The notes below the pieces were generated by a model. The model was not told where the DNA came from. It did no database searches and saw only the letters and a list, made by a program, of their open reading frames with translations. A stretch of 64,000 nt of DNA from an uncultured Eubacteriales bacterium (GTDB taxonomy: Bacteria > Bacillota > Clostridia > Oscillospirales > CAG-272). Location of the stretch: contig CAKRTQ010000011.1 of assembly GCA_934402395.1 (NCBI GenBank), forward strand, positions 17,578 to 81,577, read 5' to 3'. This document shows positions 1 through 8,297 of this stretch, piece by piece. A program made the position numbers and the translations under genes. Each line of letters starts with the position of its first letter. Position 1 is the first letter of the stretch.

Positions 1-927
1 ACGCTTGTTTGATGCAAACGATGCCGCCGTATAGCCGTTCTGTTCCTTCGGCGATGCAGTCGCCGGGATGTAGCTTATCGTCCAGTTGGTTTTTGCCTCA
101 GCTCCGTTATTTTTGAGCTGAGATGCCAGCGGCTCGCTGCCGAAATCGACCACAGCCCAGGATATCACCTCTTCAAGCGTTTCGTATGTCGCATCGGTGT
201 AGGGGTGATGGCCGTTGTCGCGTTCAACATCATATTTCTTGTCAAACGAACGGCGCAGCGGGAATCTCTCAGACTGATGCATGATGAGATATGTCCCCGT
301 GGCATTGTTTTTGAGCTTGAAGTTGTTGGGTCCGTCAACATCGTTGCCGTCAAGGATGAACACCTTCACTCCGTCCGGAATGCTCCAGAAGCGGCGGAAC
401 TGCTCAACGGTGCAGTTTATACGGTGCGACGCCGCCGAATAGACCCACACAACAAATGTTTCGCCGGGCTTCACTGCGCCGTCCACACGAGCGGGGTTGA
501 CGGGACGCTTCACATCAGACTTTTTCCAATAGGTATCATACGCCGTGTATGCAGCATCGATCCAGTCGGCGCCCGGCAGAAGCGGGGTGTAGCACTGTAT
601 CGAACGCTCAAAGAAATCCGGGCTTTTGGCGGGTGACGCCCCCTGATAGCCTATCATATAATCGTACACATTAAGCTCACGGTCGGAGTTGTTGTATACG
701 GAAATAAACTCAAACACATCGGAATTCGGGTTGTTTCCCGCATCCTCGTTGTACTTGGGATTGATATTTGCCGCGTTGTCCTTTGCGCCGTACTGGTCAA
801 CGCCTATCTGAGTTATAAGCAGCTCGGGATATTCCTCTGTTCCGCTGCCTGCTGCCGTTACCGTGTACGGCACGGTACCCAATAACATCAACATAGATAA
901 AACCGCCGATATGATCTTTTTTTTCAT
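1..927 (-). CDS. Secreted lamin-tail-like domain protein, partial (3' end outside window)
   Basis: The frame stays open for 309 codons from an ATG at 925-927 to the left edge, so the C-terminus is missing. An AGAGG ribosome site lies upstream. Residues 1-26 form a signal peptide (MKKK start, hydrophobic LSMLMLLG core, cleavage near TAAGSG). The mature part begins PELLITQIGVDQYG, continues with VFEFISVYNNSDRELNVYDY, then KPGETFVVWVY and GTYLIMHQ. This beta-rich order (statement of identity, 'E/D-FIEIYN' strand, 'pGe..vi' strand) matches lamin-tail (LTD) domains found in exported bacterial proteins. It starts 35 bases after the S51 peptidase stop, so it is probably co-transcribed with it. What follows the LTD (often a hydrolase or anchor) is unknown. 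LTD assignment is by pattern only. Confidence 0.7.
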   Translation of the reverse strand, partial: MKKKIISAVLSMLMLLGTVPYTVTAAGSGTEEYPELLITQIGVDQYGAKDNAANINPKYNEDAGNNPNSDVFEFISVYNNSDRELNVYDYMIGYQGASPAKSPDFFERSIQCYTPLLPGADWIDAAYTAYDTYWKKSDVKRPVNPARVDGAVKPGETFVVWVYSAASHRINCTVEQFRRFWSIPDGVKVFILDGNDVDGPNNFKLKNNATGTYLIMHQSERFPLRRSFDKKYDVERDNGHHPYTDATYETLEEVISWAVVDFGSEPLASQLKNNGAEAKTNWTISYIPATASPKEQNGYTAASFASNKR

Positions 928-962
928 TTCACACACGCCTCTTGTGATCTTTCAAGCACCGC

Positions 963-1862
963 TCAGTCACGGTAGATTGAACGGACCCACTTGCCGTCCT
1001 TGAAATCGTATCTGAAAATACGCGCCGTTGAGTTTTCGCGGATGCTTCTTGTCGGCTGACCGTCGATAAACACTATCGCCGCGCCGTTGTCCATAGCAAA
1101 TCCGAGATTGTATTTCGGATTTTTTTCCTTCATGATAGCAGAATCGAACTCAGCCCACTTGTCGCTGTTTCCGAAATGGGGACCGTAATAAATATTGACA
1201 AGATCGAGTCCGGGGAAGAACTTATATATCGAATCCGGCACGGAATAATAGTCGTTCCAGCCCATATAGGTCCAGCACATACCGCCCGCACTGCCGCCGC
1301 AGCAGATGACACCGCGGTTATATGCCTCGGCAAGATACTCGTTGACCTTGAACTTTTTCCACACCATGTCCATATATTCGCTCTGACCGCCACCGACACA
1401 GATGATATCGGCATTCACTATCTTGTCGCGCAGCTCGTCGGGATCGTAAAGCTTTGTGACAAGCGTTATCGCCTCCACATCTTTTGAATAGCGGCGGAAC
1501 GTGTTTACATAAGACTCGACATTGCTGACGGTATCCTTACCTGCCGTGCAGAGTATCACAACACGCGGATTTTTCTTTTCCGCCAGCTTTATTATCTCCG
1601 AATATATTTTCGTTGAAGCCCCGCCGCCGGCAATAACAGCCTTTTTTACAACAGGAACTGCCGGCTCGGTCGTTGTCTCCGGCTCCTCGGAGGTCGGCTC
1701 CGCCGTAGTTTCCGCGGTCGTCGCCGGTGTGGAGGCAGTACCGGTCGGAGCATCCGTTGCGGAGTGATCCCCTTCCCCGCGCTTGCAGGCGGCAAGGCAT
1801 AAGCAAACGCATACGGCAATTCCAGCCAGTATCGCCGCCGTGAGTCTGAATGAGTTTTTCAT
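963..1862 (-). CDS. Peptidase S51 (cyanophycinase/dipeptidase E-like) lipoprotein
   Basis: 299 residues from the ATG at 1860-1862, preferred over an upstream ATG because it has an AAAGGAAG ribosome site and starts a lipoprotein signal (MKNSFRLTAA, lipobox LAAC with Cys26). Residues 30-70 are a Thr/Glu/Pro-rich linker. The catalytic domain carries the S51 nucleophile motif CCGGSAGG with Ser191, a GGGQ turn at 157-160 as in cyanophycinases, and a candidate catalytic His229 in YYGPHFG. S51 enzymes are serine peptidases that cleave Asp-linked peptides or cyanophycin; here the enzyme is expected on the outer face of the membrane. Substrate is not predictable. It follows the Lrp/AsnC regulator by 29 bases, suggesting amino-acid-responsive control. 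Confidence 0.85.
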   Translation of the reverse strand: MKNSFRLTAAILAGIAVCVCLCLAACKRGEGDHSATDAPTGTASTPATTAETTAEPTSEEPETTTEPAVPVVKKAVIAGGGASTKIYSEIIKLAEKKNPRVVILCTAGKDTVSNVESYVNTFRRYSKDVEAITLVTKLYDPDELRDKIVNADIICVGGGQSEYMDMVWKKFKVNEYLAEAYNRGVICCGGSAGGMCWTYMGWNDYYSVPDSIYKFFPGLDLVNIYYGPHFGNSDKWAEFDSAIMKEKNPKYNLGFAMDNGAAIVFIDGQPTRSIRENSTARIFRYDFKDGKWVRSIYRD

Positions 1863-1891
1863 AAGAATGCGCTTCCTTTCTTCGGGCACCG

Positions 1892-2374
1892 TCATAGGGT
1901 CCCCGGCGCGGTGTCCCCCGCACTGTCTGCGGGAGACACCGTAGTGAAATTGTTTTTCCATGTTGACAGCACAACGTTGCTTCTTGTAAGCGACACACCC
2001 GGCGCGCATTTTATGTCGTTGAGAACACGCTGAAGCGAGGAACTGCTTTTTGTAACTATTTTAAGGAAGAAATCGTAATCCCCCGTTATGTAGTGCACCT
2101 CGGATATTTCCGGATGCTTCTGCATATGCGCTATGAATTCGTCGTTGTACTTCGGATGCTCGACGCGCACATATGTAAGCGCGGTGATATCCATACCCAC
2201 CTTTTCATAGTCGATAACAGCCGTGTATTGCTTGATCACACCGCTGTTCTCAAGCTTTTTTATTCGCTCAAGCACCGAAGTTTCGGAAAGGTGTATCTCC
2301 TTTGCGATATTCGTGACCTTTGTGCGCGCGTTCTGCTTGAGTATCGAAAGTATCTTCTCGTCTGTGCCGTCCAT
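1892..2374 (-). CDS. Lrp/AsnC family transcriptional regulator
   Basis: 160 residues. The ATG at 2372-2374 has an AGGAG site six bases upstream; a longer in-frame extension has no ribosome site. Residues 1-60 hold the AsnC-type winged helix-turn-helix (DEKILSILKQNARTKVTNIAKEIHLSETSVLERIKKLENSGVI in outline), and residues 65-145 the RAM/Lrp ligand domain (ALTYVRVE, ISEVHYITGDYDFFLKIV). Such proteins form octamers and sense amino acids. The gene sits 28 bases after the GLUG-repeat gene and 29 bases before the S51 peptidase, so it is embedded in the run and may regulate it. Confidence 0.9.
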   Translation of the reverse strand: MDGTDEKILSILKQNARTKVTNIAKEIHLSETSVLERIKKLENSGVIKQYTAVIDYEKVGMDITALTYVRVEHPKYNDEFIAHMQKHPEISEVHYITGDYDFFLKIVTKSSSSLQRVLNDIKCAPGVSLTRSNVVLSTWKNNFTTVSPADSAGDTAPGTL

Positions 2375-2402
2375 TTTGGCTCCTGTCCGGATGCGGCGGG
2401 AT

Positions 2403-4202
2403 TCACTCCGCCATGTATTTTTTCTTTCCGATAACGACCGCTCCGCCGACCGCCGACATGAGTGCCAGCGCCGCAAAGACGGCAGCTCCGTCGCCGGTGG
2501 AAGGCGATGGATCTGTGGGATCGGTCTCGACCGGCGCGGGTGCGCTGCCGTTCGTGTACTTACCGTCAATGAGCTTCACCTCACCGTGTCCCGCAGCCAT
2601 TGTGGGCGCGGCATCGGTGCCTATGGTCTGGAAGAACACATTGCCGCCGAGAGCAGTGTTCATGTCATATGCCAGCTTGCCCGATATCACATCTTCGCCG
2701 GTGATGTTTGCGGCAAGATCAAGATATGCGCCTTTTTCGTATCTTTCGGAATCAGCACAGCCGGGAGTGTAGAAGTTGCCGGAGATATTGCCCTCTGCCA
2801 TCGCTTCCCCATACTTGCACCAGAAGAACACACAGGACTTCATTGAGCTGTCGGTGGTCTTTACCGTACCGGTGACAAAGCAGTTCTTTATCTCGGCAGC
2901 AGTAGTGCCGTTGAAGTAACCGATGAGTCCGCCTGCCTCGCAGCCGCCGGTAACGTTGCCCGTGTTATAGCATCCGCCAAGCTTGGGCGCGTGACCGTCG
3001 GTGCCGTAAGCGTAGGCGACTATGCCCGCTGCGGTATCCTTGTCGGTGGAGATATCGCCCTCGTTTCCGCAAAGCTCGAAGATATAGTCACCCGAAGCTG
3101 TCTTGTTTGCACCGCAGGAACCGATAATACCGCCCGCCTGCTTGAGCGCGTGAACATTACCGAAATTGATGCAGCGGCGCACGGTCGTTATGTGCGAAAG
3201 ACCGCCGCATATTCCGCCGGCTTTGTATTTTGTGCTGTCGACCGAACCGTAATTGAGGCATCCGCTGAAGTTTACAACGCCCTCGCTTTCACCGGCAATG
3301 CCGCCGGCTGCCCATTTTTCGTTGGCGTTGACGATATTGCCGTAGTTTACGCAGTCAACAAAATCGACCGATGATTTTTCGCCGAGACGTGCAATGATAC
3401 CCGCGGCGCATCTTCCGGATGTGTTTGTAATATCCGAATAGTTCGTGCAGTTCTTTATCGTTCCGGTATTGCTGCCCGAAATATAGCTTACGATACCGCC
3501 CGAGCTGTCGCCGGTGGCGGCAACGGTCGCCGCACCGCCCACAGTACCATTGGTGCAGTTTTCGATAACGAATTCCTCGACCGGCCACGCAAAAACGCCG
3601 CCGAGAGTGTCGCCGCCCTCAATAACACCGATGTTGGAGCAGCCGCGTACTTCGGTCTTAGCCTCGGCTCTGCCGATAACGCCGCCGGCTACGTAGCCTA
3701 CGATCTTACCGGTGTTTGAACAGTCCGTAATGACGGTCGTATCGTCTCCCTTGCCGATAAGGGCGACCACGCCCGCCGCTCTCTTTGTGTCTTTGGCATC
3801 ACCGATAACATCGGCATTGTTGATTATCTTTTCAAATCTTGCGCCGGGAACGGCATTGCAGGCAAGCGCCGCAAGCACTTCCGCCGATGTATTTTCGACC
3901 TTGCCGTCAATAACAAGATCCTTTACCGTACCCTTTACGTTTTCAAACACGGGAACCGATACCGTAAGCTTGTGTCCCTTGCCGTCAAGAGTACCGGCAA
4001 ATGTGCCGACGTATGTTGCATCGATCCTGATATCGGCAGTAAGATAATAACTGCCGGTCTGATCCATAGCGGCAAACGACGCCGCATCGGAAACGGGAAG
4101 CGCCTCTGCTTCATCGTCCTTGGCAAGTACGCCGACAGACGCCGCAGTCATGAGGCTCAGGACCAGAAGAAATGACATAAGGAGCGAAATGTGTTTTTTC
4201 AT
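2403..4202 (-). CDS. Secreted GLUG-type repeat surface protein with C-terminal anchor
   Basis: 599 residues from ATG 4200-4202. Signal peptide MKKHISLLMSFLLVLSLMTAASVGVLA. After an N-terminal segment (YYLTADIRIDATYVGTFAGTLDGKGH, typical of the lead-in to GLUG repeats) come about ten imperfect repeats of the form C-x-N-x-G-x-(I/V)-x(n)-AGGI-x-G, predicted to make a right-handed beta-helix. The C-terminus is a Pro/Thr linker, STGDG, a hydrophobic helix and KKKYMAE, the layout of a sortase-type or membrane-retained anchor, although a full LPxTG is absent. GLUG proteins are often adhesins or host-glycan-facing proteins; the ligand is unknown. It is the first gene of the minus-strand run and has its own promoter. 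Confidence 0.8.
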   Translation of the reverse strand: MKKHISLLMSFLLVLSLMTAASVGVLAKDDEAEALPVSDAASFAAMDQTGSYYLTADIRIDATYVGTFAGTLDGKGHKLTVSVPVFENVKGTVKDLVIDGKVENTSAEVLAALACNAVPGARFEKIINNADVIGDAKDTKRAAGVVALIGKGDDTTVITDCSNTGKIVGYVAGGVIGRAEAKTEVRGCSNIGVIEGGDTLGGVFAWPVEEFVIENCTNGTVGGAATVAATGDSSGGIVSYISGSNTGTIKNCTNYSDITNTSGRCAAGIIARLGEKSSVDFVDCVNYGNIVNANEKWAAGGIAGESEGVVNFSGCLNYGSVDSTKYKAGGICGGLSHITTVRRCINFGNVHALKQAGGIIGSCGANKTASGDYIFELCGNEGDISTDKDTAAGIVAYAYGTDGHAPKLGGCYNTGNVTGGCEAGGLIGYFNGTTAAEIKNCFVTGTVKTTDSSMKSCVFFWCKYGEAMAEGNISGNFYTPGCADSERYEKGAYLDLAANITGEDVISGKLAYDMNTALGGNVFFQTIGTDAAPTMAAGHGEVKLIDGKYTNGSAPAPVETDPTDPSPSTGDGAAVFAALALMSAVGGAVVIGKKKYMAE

Positions 4203-4267
4203 TTTTGCACCGTGACCTTTCCATCCGCCGCGTTGGGGCGGATACCGCTGAAAAAATTTTTCCGGCA

Positions 4268-4287
4268 GTGCCGGCAAACGCCGGCAC
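4268..4287 (-). other. Leader hairpin in the GLUG-protein transcript
   Basis: GTGCCGGC (4268-4275), loop AAAC, GCCGGCAC (4280-4287): a perfect 8-bp stem of high GC. It lies between the predicted promoter (4300-4328) and the start codon, so it would be in the 5' untranslated RNA. There is no U-tract, so it is not a standard terminator; it may protect the mRNA or mark a regulator site. Confidence 0.5.
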
Positions 4288-4299
4288 CCGCCGGAAGTC

Positions 4300-4328
4300 A
4301 TTATATCACATCAAAAATCAAAATGCAA
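4300..4328 (-). promoter_or_regulatory. SigA-type promoter for the GLUG-protein run
   Basis: On the minus strand, -35 TTGCAT (4323-4328), 17-base spacer and a perfect -10 TATAAT (4300-4305). The surrounding 4300-4400 is AT-rich and holds no gene. Confidence 0.6.
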
Positions 4329-4443
4329 TATTTTCTTAAATTATGTTCAAAAATATGATTTTCTAAGGTTTGTACGCGCTTTATCCTTAAAAAACTCGCA
4401 TGAACCGTAAACATAACGCCCGACGCCGCACACGGCGCAGCGG

Positions 4444-5169
4444 TCATGTCACGGGTGAAAAGTCGATACCGGCACGCCGCGCCTGCTCCGCCTGTCTTGC
4501 GCGCGGGATGCGGTACACTCTGCCGTTCACCTCAAGCAGCGCACCGGTCTGATGGTAACTGAATCTCACACCCGCCGCTTCGCAGTCGCGGCTTATACGC
4601 CTCACCCAGCCAAAACGGCAAAGCCGCGCTCCCGCGCCGGATTCTCCGCCCGCAGTTACCGATTCGACCGCCCCACCGGAAAGATATGCGGTAAGGTCGA
4701 TCTCCTCAAGCAACGGCTCGCACACTATCATACGGTGCTTTATCGGCGCGGCAAGAAAAAGCGGAAGCCTTTCGTCGGCGCGCCTCTGATTTTCGCAGGT
4801 GCATCCGACAGTTACGTTCGGATATCCATCGCCCCAGTCGGGCGGCAGTGCAACGCCGAAGCGCGCAATGCGCTTTGTTATAAATATGAAGTGAAGGTCC
4901 GGCCGCCGCGCTATCATGCTCCACGCATCGGCGCGCCATTCATCCGCTTCCTCCAAAAAGAAATCCGATGAAAAGCAGGTCCATACCGTGCTTCCCCACG
5001 GTATGGCGGGACCGTTTCTGCCCATGCGCACCGGCAGGTCAAAATCGGCGTTTTTGCCAACAGCCGAAGCATTGCGCTCATATCTGCCGTCTATTCGGTA
5101 AACATAGCAGTTTGCGCAGCCCTCGCTGAGCTTAACGCAGCCGTGCCACGGATTCCATCCGTTTTTCAT
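4444..5169 (-). CDS. DUF5131 (phage Gp37/Gp68-type) family protein
   Basis: 241 residues. The N-terminus GWNPWHGCVKLSEGCANCYVYR shows the family signature with three cysteines (C-x6-C-x2-C), followed by VTVGCTCENQRRADERLPLFLAAPI and the GGESGAGAR motif typical of DUF5131 (Gp37/Gp68). The family is found in phages and bacterial chromosomes, has a radical-SAM-like cysteine cluster and barrel-like fold in prediction, and has no firmly established reaction. The ATG is six bases after the nrdR stop, so it is expressed with nrdR, probably by translational coupling since the ribosome site is weak. Confidence 0.85.
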   Translation of the reverse strand: MKNGWNPWHGCVKLSEGCANCYVYRIDGRYERNASAVGKNADFDLPVRMGRNGPAIPWGSTVWTCFSSDFFLEEADEWRADAWSMIARRPDLHFIFITKRIARFGVALPPDWGDGYPNVTVGCTCENQRRADERLPLFLAAPIKHRMIVCEPLLEEIDLTAYLSGGAVESVTAGGESGAGARLCRFGWVRRISRDCEAAGVRFSYHQTGALLEVNGRVYRIPRARQAEQARRAGIDFSPVT

Positions 5170-5175
5170 TGCGTG

Positions 5176-5634
5176 TCACTCGGTGTCGGAAGGCTCACGT
5201 TTGATATCGTTTATCTCGCGTATAAATGTCTCAACGTCGGTAAATTCACGGTACACCGACGCAAACCGCACATAAGCCACGGCATCCGAAGCCTTGAGCC
5301 GGCGCATGACCATCTCGCCGATATCGCCCGACGGTATTTCCTGTCTGAGTGAATTCTGAAGCTCGGATTCTATTTCGTTTGCGATCTGTTCGGCATTTAC
5401 GGGACGTTTTTCGCACGCCTTGAGAAGCCCCGAAAGCAGCTTCGAACGGTCAAAAAGCTCACGCGTGCCGTTCTTTTTGATAACTACCAGCTGAACCGAC
5501 TCGATCACCTCAAATGTCGTAAAACGCTTCTGACAGTTCAGGCACTCGCGTCTGCGGCGGATATTGTTTCCGTCTATGTTCTGGCGTGAATCAATAACGC
5601 GGCTTTCAAGACAGCCGCAGCTTGGACATCTCAT
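5176..5634 (-). CDS. nrdR: Transcriptional repressor NrdR
   Basis: 152 residues, the usual NrdR length. The start at 5632-5634 gives the canonical MRCPSCGC; an in-frame extension upstream is not conserved. N-terminal zinc ribbon: CPSC at 3-6 and CLNC near 31-34, with RRRRE between. Residues 45-135 are the ATP-cone (VVIKKNGTRELFDRSKLLSGLLKAC, then EI-SGDIGEMVM). NrdR binds dATP/ATP through the ATP-cone and represses ribonucleotide reductase operons. No ribonucleotide reductase gene is in the window, so it acts in trans. Downstream DUF5131 follows at six bases. Confidence 0.97.
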   Translation of the reverse strand: MRCPSCGCLESRVIDSRQNIDGNNIRRRRECLNCQKRFTTFEVIESVQLVVIKKNGTRELFDRSKLLSGLLKACEKRPVNAEQIANEIESELQNSLRQEIPSGDIGEMVMRRLKASDAVAYVRFASVYREFTDVETFIREINDIKREPSDTE

Positions 5635-5721
5635 TGAAAAATACCTGCCTTTCGCCGAAAACGGAATGCAAAAGCGGTAAATGATGCTTTTTGCATTCAT
5701 ATTCCGATTCAAACTACGATT

Positions 5722-5750
5722 ATTTTATCACATACAAATGAATTTGTAAA
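5722..5750 (-). promoter_or_regulatory. Promoter of nrdR-DUF5131
   Basis: Minus strand: -35 TTTACA (5745-5750), 17-base spacer, -10 TAAAAT (5722-5727). A short palindrome ACAAATGAATTTGT lies over the spacer and could be an operator; it does not resemble the usual NrdR box closely. Confidence 0.55.
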
Positions 5751-5764
5751 GAGGTTTGAGGCTT

Positions 5765-6073
5765 TTATGCCTCGCCATGCTGCTCATACTCCCAATCCTC
5801 GACTATTTCTCCGAGTGTCGTGGGAGTTACAAATCCTTCAACCAGCCGGTCAAAAAGCGCGATCGCGCAGCGCTTGCTGTAACCGATGCCGCACGAAGCG
5901 TGATCGCTGCCGAAAGATACATTGACAGCGTATGACTTCACACCCGCACGGCGGACTTCATAAAGTCGGTAGTTTACGTTGTGTCCGCCCAATGACTGCA
6001 CCTTGCCGCGTATCTGTGTAAGGCTGCGATACCCCGCACGATGCTGATTTTGTGGTTTGATGAGCTTGTTCAT
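5765..6073 (-). CDS. Small DUF6514-like protein
   Basis: 102 residues. AGGA site seven bases before ATG 6071-6073. The core NYRLYEVRRAGVKSYAVNVSFG, ASCGIGYSKRCAIALFDRLVEG and VTPTTLGEIVEDWEYE resembles the DUF6514 family seen in clostridia, a cytoplasmic single-domain family without a known function. No signal peptide or membrane segment. It is transcribed toward nrdR but nrdR has its own promoter just downstream. Family name is from memory of the pattern. Confidence 0.65.
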   Translation of the reverse strand: MNKLIKPQNQHRAGYRSLTQIRGKVQSLGGHNVNYRLYEVRRAGVKSYAVNVSFGSDHASCGIGYSKRCAIALFDRLVEGFVTPTTLGEIVEDWEYEQHGEA

Positions 6074-6419
6074 GGTTTTTCCTACGTTCCCCTCTTGCCC
6101 GGGAACTTCCTTTCTTTGTTCTGCCAGCGATTTTTTAATTTTTGTGAATTAATGAACGATTGGTGGCCCTGTGTGGAATATATTATCATCCGCCCCATTA
6201 TTTTTTACATCGGTGGATGTTTTGTGACATTCGTCAAATTGTACTAAAAAACACCGGAATACCGCCAGTGCTTCGAGTTTTCCCATTCCAAGGTGGTGAA
6301 ATTCATTTTTACGGAATTATTTTGCATAAAAATACCGTACAGCCGCTATATGCGAATTAATAAATCGTATACATATTATTAAGGATGAATAATTATCCTG
6401 GCATTCATATAATTTCCGC
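6074..6419. other. AT-rich intergenic region
   Basis: About 350 bases between divergent genes. It is clearly more AT-rich than the genes. It must hold the promoter of the minus-strand DUF6514-like gene, but no hexamer pair was convincing. A weak hairpin ACATC-GGTG-GATGT lies at 6207-6220. Short open frames here have no ribosome sites. No RNA gene recognised. Confidence 0.5.
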
Positions 6420-6447
6420 TTGACTTCAGCTTTTTTTATGTTATAAT
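6420..6447 (+). promoter_or_regulatory. Promoter of the 90-residue membrane protein gene
   Basis: TTGACT (6420-6425), 16-base T-rich spacer, perfect TATAAT (6442-6447). Predicted start of transcription near 6454, giving a leader of about 100 bases. Confidence 0.7.
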
Positions 6448-6556
6448 AGCCTTGACATGCCGAATATGCCGGCAGGCAAAAAATGAAAAATGTATTAATT
6501 ATTCAAACGCAGAGAAGCGTATAATTATACCGCTTTTACGCGACAATACAGGTAAA

Positions 6557-6829
6557 ATGAAAGAAAAAGGAAGAAAAAAAGGGCTTTTTGAAGCAATTGC
6601 GGGCATAAGCCGTGAAGCAATGACGGTGTTTTCCTACGGTATGAGCACAGTGGCACTGATCGGCGCGGCACTGATCACGCGCATTGCCTCGGCAATGAAG
6701 GAGGACCCACTCGGTGCGGTAAGCTACTATGCACCCATGCTTGAATACATAATGATGACCGTGCTGATAGTGGTGGCAGGCACCGCCGCATTTGACCTTA
6801 TGGATAAGAAAAATAGACAGAGGCTGTAG
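6557..6829 (+). CDS. Small membrane protein of unknown function
   Basis: 90 residues from ATG 6557-6559 (AGG three to four bases upstream, a weak site). A longer in-frame start at 6452 falls on the promoter and is rejected. Residues 1-12 are very basic (MKEKGRKKG), then two hydrophobic stretches: about 25-45 (TVFSYGMSTVALIGAALITR) and 62-80 (YIMMTVLIVVAGTAAFDLM), with a basic C-terminus (KKNRQRL). No family recognised. It converges on lgt, the two stop codons being three bases apart. Confidence 0.65.
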   Translation: MKEKGRKKGLFEAIAGISREAMTVFSYGMSTVALIGAALITRIASAMKEDPLGAVSYYAPMLEYIMMTVLIVVAGTAAFDLMDKKNRQRL

Positions 6830-6832
6830 CGC

Positions 6833-7600
6833 TTAACGCGCAACAGCCCCTCGTCTCTTTCTGTACAGCAAAACTGCGGCAGTGACCAGAACCAACACGA
6901 TGCTTATGATCTGAGATGTTGACAAAACACCTATTCTCCCCCGCTCCGGATCACCTCGGAAAAATTCGATAATAAATCTCATCACCGGGTAAACAGTTAA
7001 ATATGTGACCGCATTGATACCCTTTTTATTTTTTCCGATGGTAAAGAATAAAACCATCTGCACCGCAAACAGCAGCACAAGTCCCGCCGATTCTATAAGC
7101 TGTATCGGCAAAAGCGGAACGCCGAGCGGGGTCATTCCCACGCTCTCGGTGTAGGTATGCGCCCACCTGCCGCTGTACGGAATACCGTAGCAGCACCCCG
7201 CAAAGAAGCACCCAACCCGCCCCAATGCGTGTCCAAGCGGCAACACCGCAGCGTAAACGTCAAAAAGATCGGTTTCGTCGCGGTATCTGTGAGTATACAG
7301 GATAAGCGCAGTTACTCCGCCCAAAAGACCACCGTAAAACACAAAACCGCCGAAAACGAAGCTTTGCCAACTTAAGTTCAGTTCAATTATCTTGGGAAGA
7401 GTTACAATAATAAAAACGAGCTTTGCCCCGAGAAAACTGCCGAACATCACATAAACAACCGAGCAGGCAAGGTCAAAGACTGTGATTTTACGGACTTTAG
7501 CCAGAATAAGCGCGGCTACCGCCGCAAGCATCGCCCCCAAAAGAAACATCAGGCCATAAAGCGGTATCTCACGCCCCAACAAAGAGATCGAATCAGCCAT
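6833..7600 (-). CDS. lgt: Prolipoprotein diacylglyceryl transferase
   Basis: 255 residues with seven predicted membrane helices. The Lgt signature is clear: HALGRVGCFFAGCCYG near residues 123-138, preceded by VFYGGLLGG and followed by PIQLIES and an R-rich IIEFFRGDPERG. Lgt moves diacylglycerol from phosphatidylglycerol to the lipobox cysteine of prelipoproteins, so it serves the lipoproteins found elsewhere here (S51 peptidase, solute-binding protein). ACGGAGG lies upstream of ATG 7598-7600. It follows the DUF4190-like gene by 51 bases and may belong to the same transcript started at 8209-8237. Confidence 0.92.
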   Translation of the reverse strand: MADSISLLGREIPLYGLMFLLGAMLAAVAALILAKVRKITVFDLACSVVYVMFGSFLGAKLVFIIVTLPKIIELNLSWQSFVFGGFVFYGGLLGGVTALILYTHRYRDETDLFDVYAAVLPLGHALGRVGCFFAGCCYGIPYSGRWAHTYTESVGMTPLGVPLLPIQLIESAGLVLLFAVQMVLFFTIGKNKKGINAVTYLTVYPVMRFIIEFFRGDPERGRIGVLSTSQIISIVLVLVTAAVLLYRKRRGAVAR

Positions 7601-7651
7601 ATAGAACCTCCGTATGTTTAATGGGGACGATGCAGTGCAGTACCGTTCAGA

Positions 7652-7960
7652 TCAGCTGAACAGTGAACCCGCATTTGCCGCACCGGATGCACCGATGGCA
7701 GTGCCGCAGATTATGCAAAGTCCGCAGGTGAAGAACGCGATAGTGCTGAAGACAGTCGCTACAATGCCTATCACAAGTCCTGCTGTCGCAAGGCCGGTGG
7801 GCTGTCCCGCCGCTTTAAGCTGTTTCCCGCCAACGATAGCAAGCACCAGCCCGACTACCGAAACCGGCAGACCGATAAGTGACAGATAGCCGCTAAGAAC
7901 TCCGCACACAACACCGACAATGCTAAGCACAAATCCGGCTATTGTTTTTCCTTTTCCCAT
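7652..7960 (-). CDS. DUF4190-like small membrane protein
   Basis: 102 residues, AAAGGAG site before ATG. Two long hydrophobic hairpins rich in Gly, Val and Ile: TIAGFVLSIVGVVCGVLSGYL then GLVLAIVGGKQLKAAGQPTGLATAGLVIGIVATVFSTIAFF, ending in a Cys-containing helix. The 'G-x-GKQLKAAGQPTGLATAG' turn is typical of DUF4190 proteins, membrane proteins of unknown function. It lies between the 28-residue peptide gene and lgt, all on the minus strand. Confidence 0.75.
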   Translation of the reverse strand: MGKGKTIAGFVLSIVGVVCGVLSGYLSLIGLPVSVVGLVLAIVGGKQLKAAGQPTGLATAGLVIGIVATVFSTIAFFTCGLCIICGTAIGASGAANAGSLFS

Positions 7961-8074
7961 GATGTACTCCTTTCACTTGCATTTATTTCAAAAAGTCCCG
8001 ACAGTGGCATGAACTTTTCTGAACAAAAATTAACGCTATACCTGCTTTGCAGCACCAAAAAACTGCAAACAGTC

Positions 8075-8161
8075 TCAATGTCTGCGCCTTTTGCAGCGTA
8101 TTACAACAATTAATGCCGCAATGATAAACGCTGCGGCGGCAGCTATTCCCGCTTTTTTCAC
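8075..8161 (-). CDS. 28-residue single-span membrane peptide
   Basis: GTG start at 8159-8161 with GAGGTGGA seven bases upstream; stop TGA at 8075-8077. The product (initiator, KKAGIAAAAAFIIAALIVV, then IRCKRRRH) has one hydrophobic helix followed by a strongly basic tail containing one Cys. It is the first frame after a perfect promoter (8209-8237) and the only one with a ribosome site in this stretch. Small size means chance cannot be excluded, but promoter, operator, ribosome site and helix-plus-basic-tail design agree. Functions of such peptides range from membrane stress signalling to toxin. Confidence 0.55.
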   Translation of the reverse strand: MKKAGIAAAAAFIIAALIVVIRCKRRRH

Positions 8162-8186
8162 AGTCCACCTCGTAAATTATTTATTG

Positions 8187-8203
8187 TGTAACAATTTGTT
8201 ACA
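8187..8203. promoter_or_regulatory. 17-bp operator palindrome (site 1)
   Basis: TGTAACAATTTGTTACA: perfect 8-1-8 inverted repeat. It starts just downstream of the -10 box of the 8209-8237 promoter and covers the predicted transcription start, so a bound repressor would block that operon. Two similar sites precede the divergent XRE gene. Confidence 0.75.
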
Positions 8204-8208
8204 TCGTC

Positions 8209-8237
8209 ATTATACCACGACTTACGAAGGTTGTCAA
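8209..8237 (-). promoter_or_regulatory. Consensus promoter for the 28-residue peptide/DUF4190/lgt run
   Basis: Minus strand TTGACA (8232-8237), 17-base spacer, TATAAT (8209-8214): a full consensus SigA promoter. The -35 is centred in GGTTGACAACC. The perfect consensus together with an overlapping operator suggests a strong promoter kept silent by a repressor. Confidence 0.85.
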
Positions 8238-8297
8238 CCGGATCGGGCTTTTTTTTCGCCTTTGAAAATAAAAATCATCATGTTGAACAAAAAATCA

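Noticed and set aside
7983..8168. 61-residue minus-strand frame with many cysteines
   Set aside because: No ribosome site; it overlaps the better supported 28-residue peptide in another frame.
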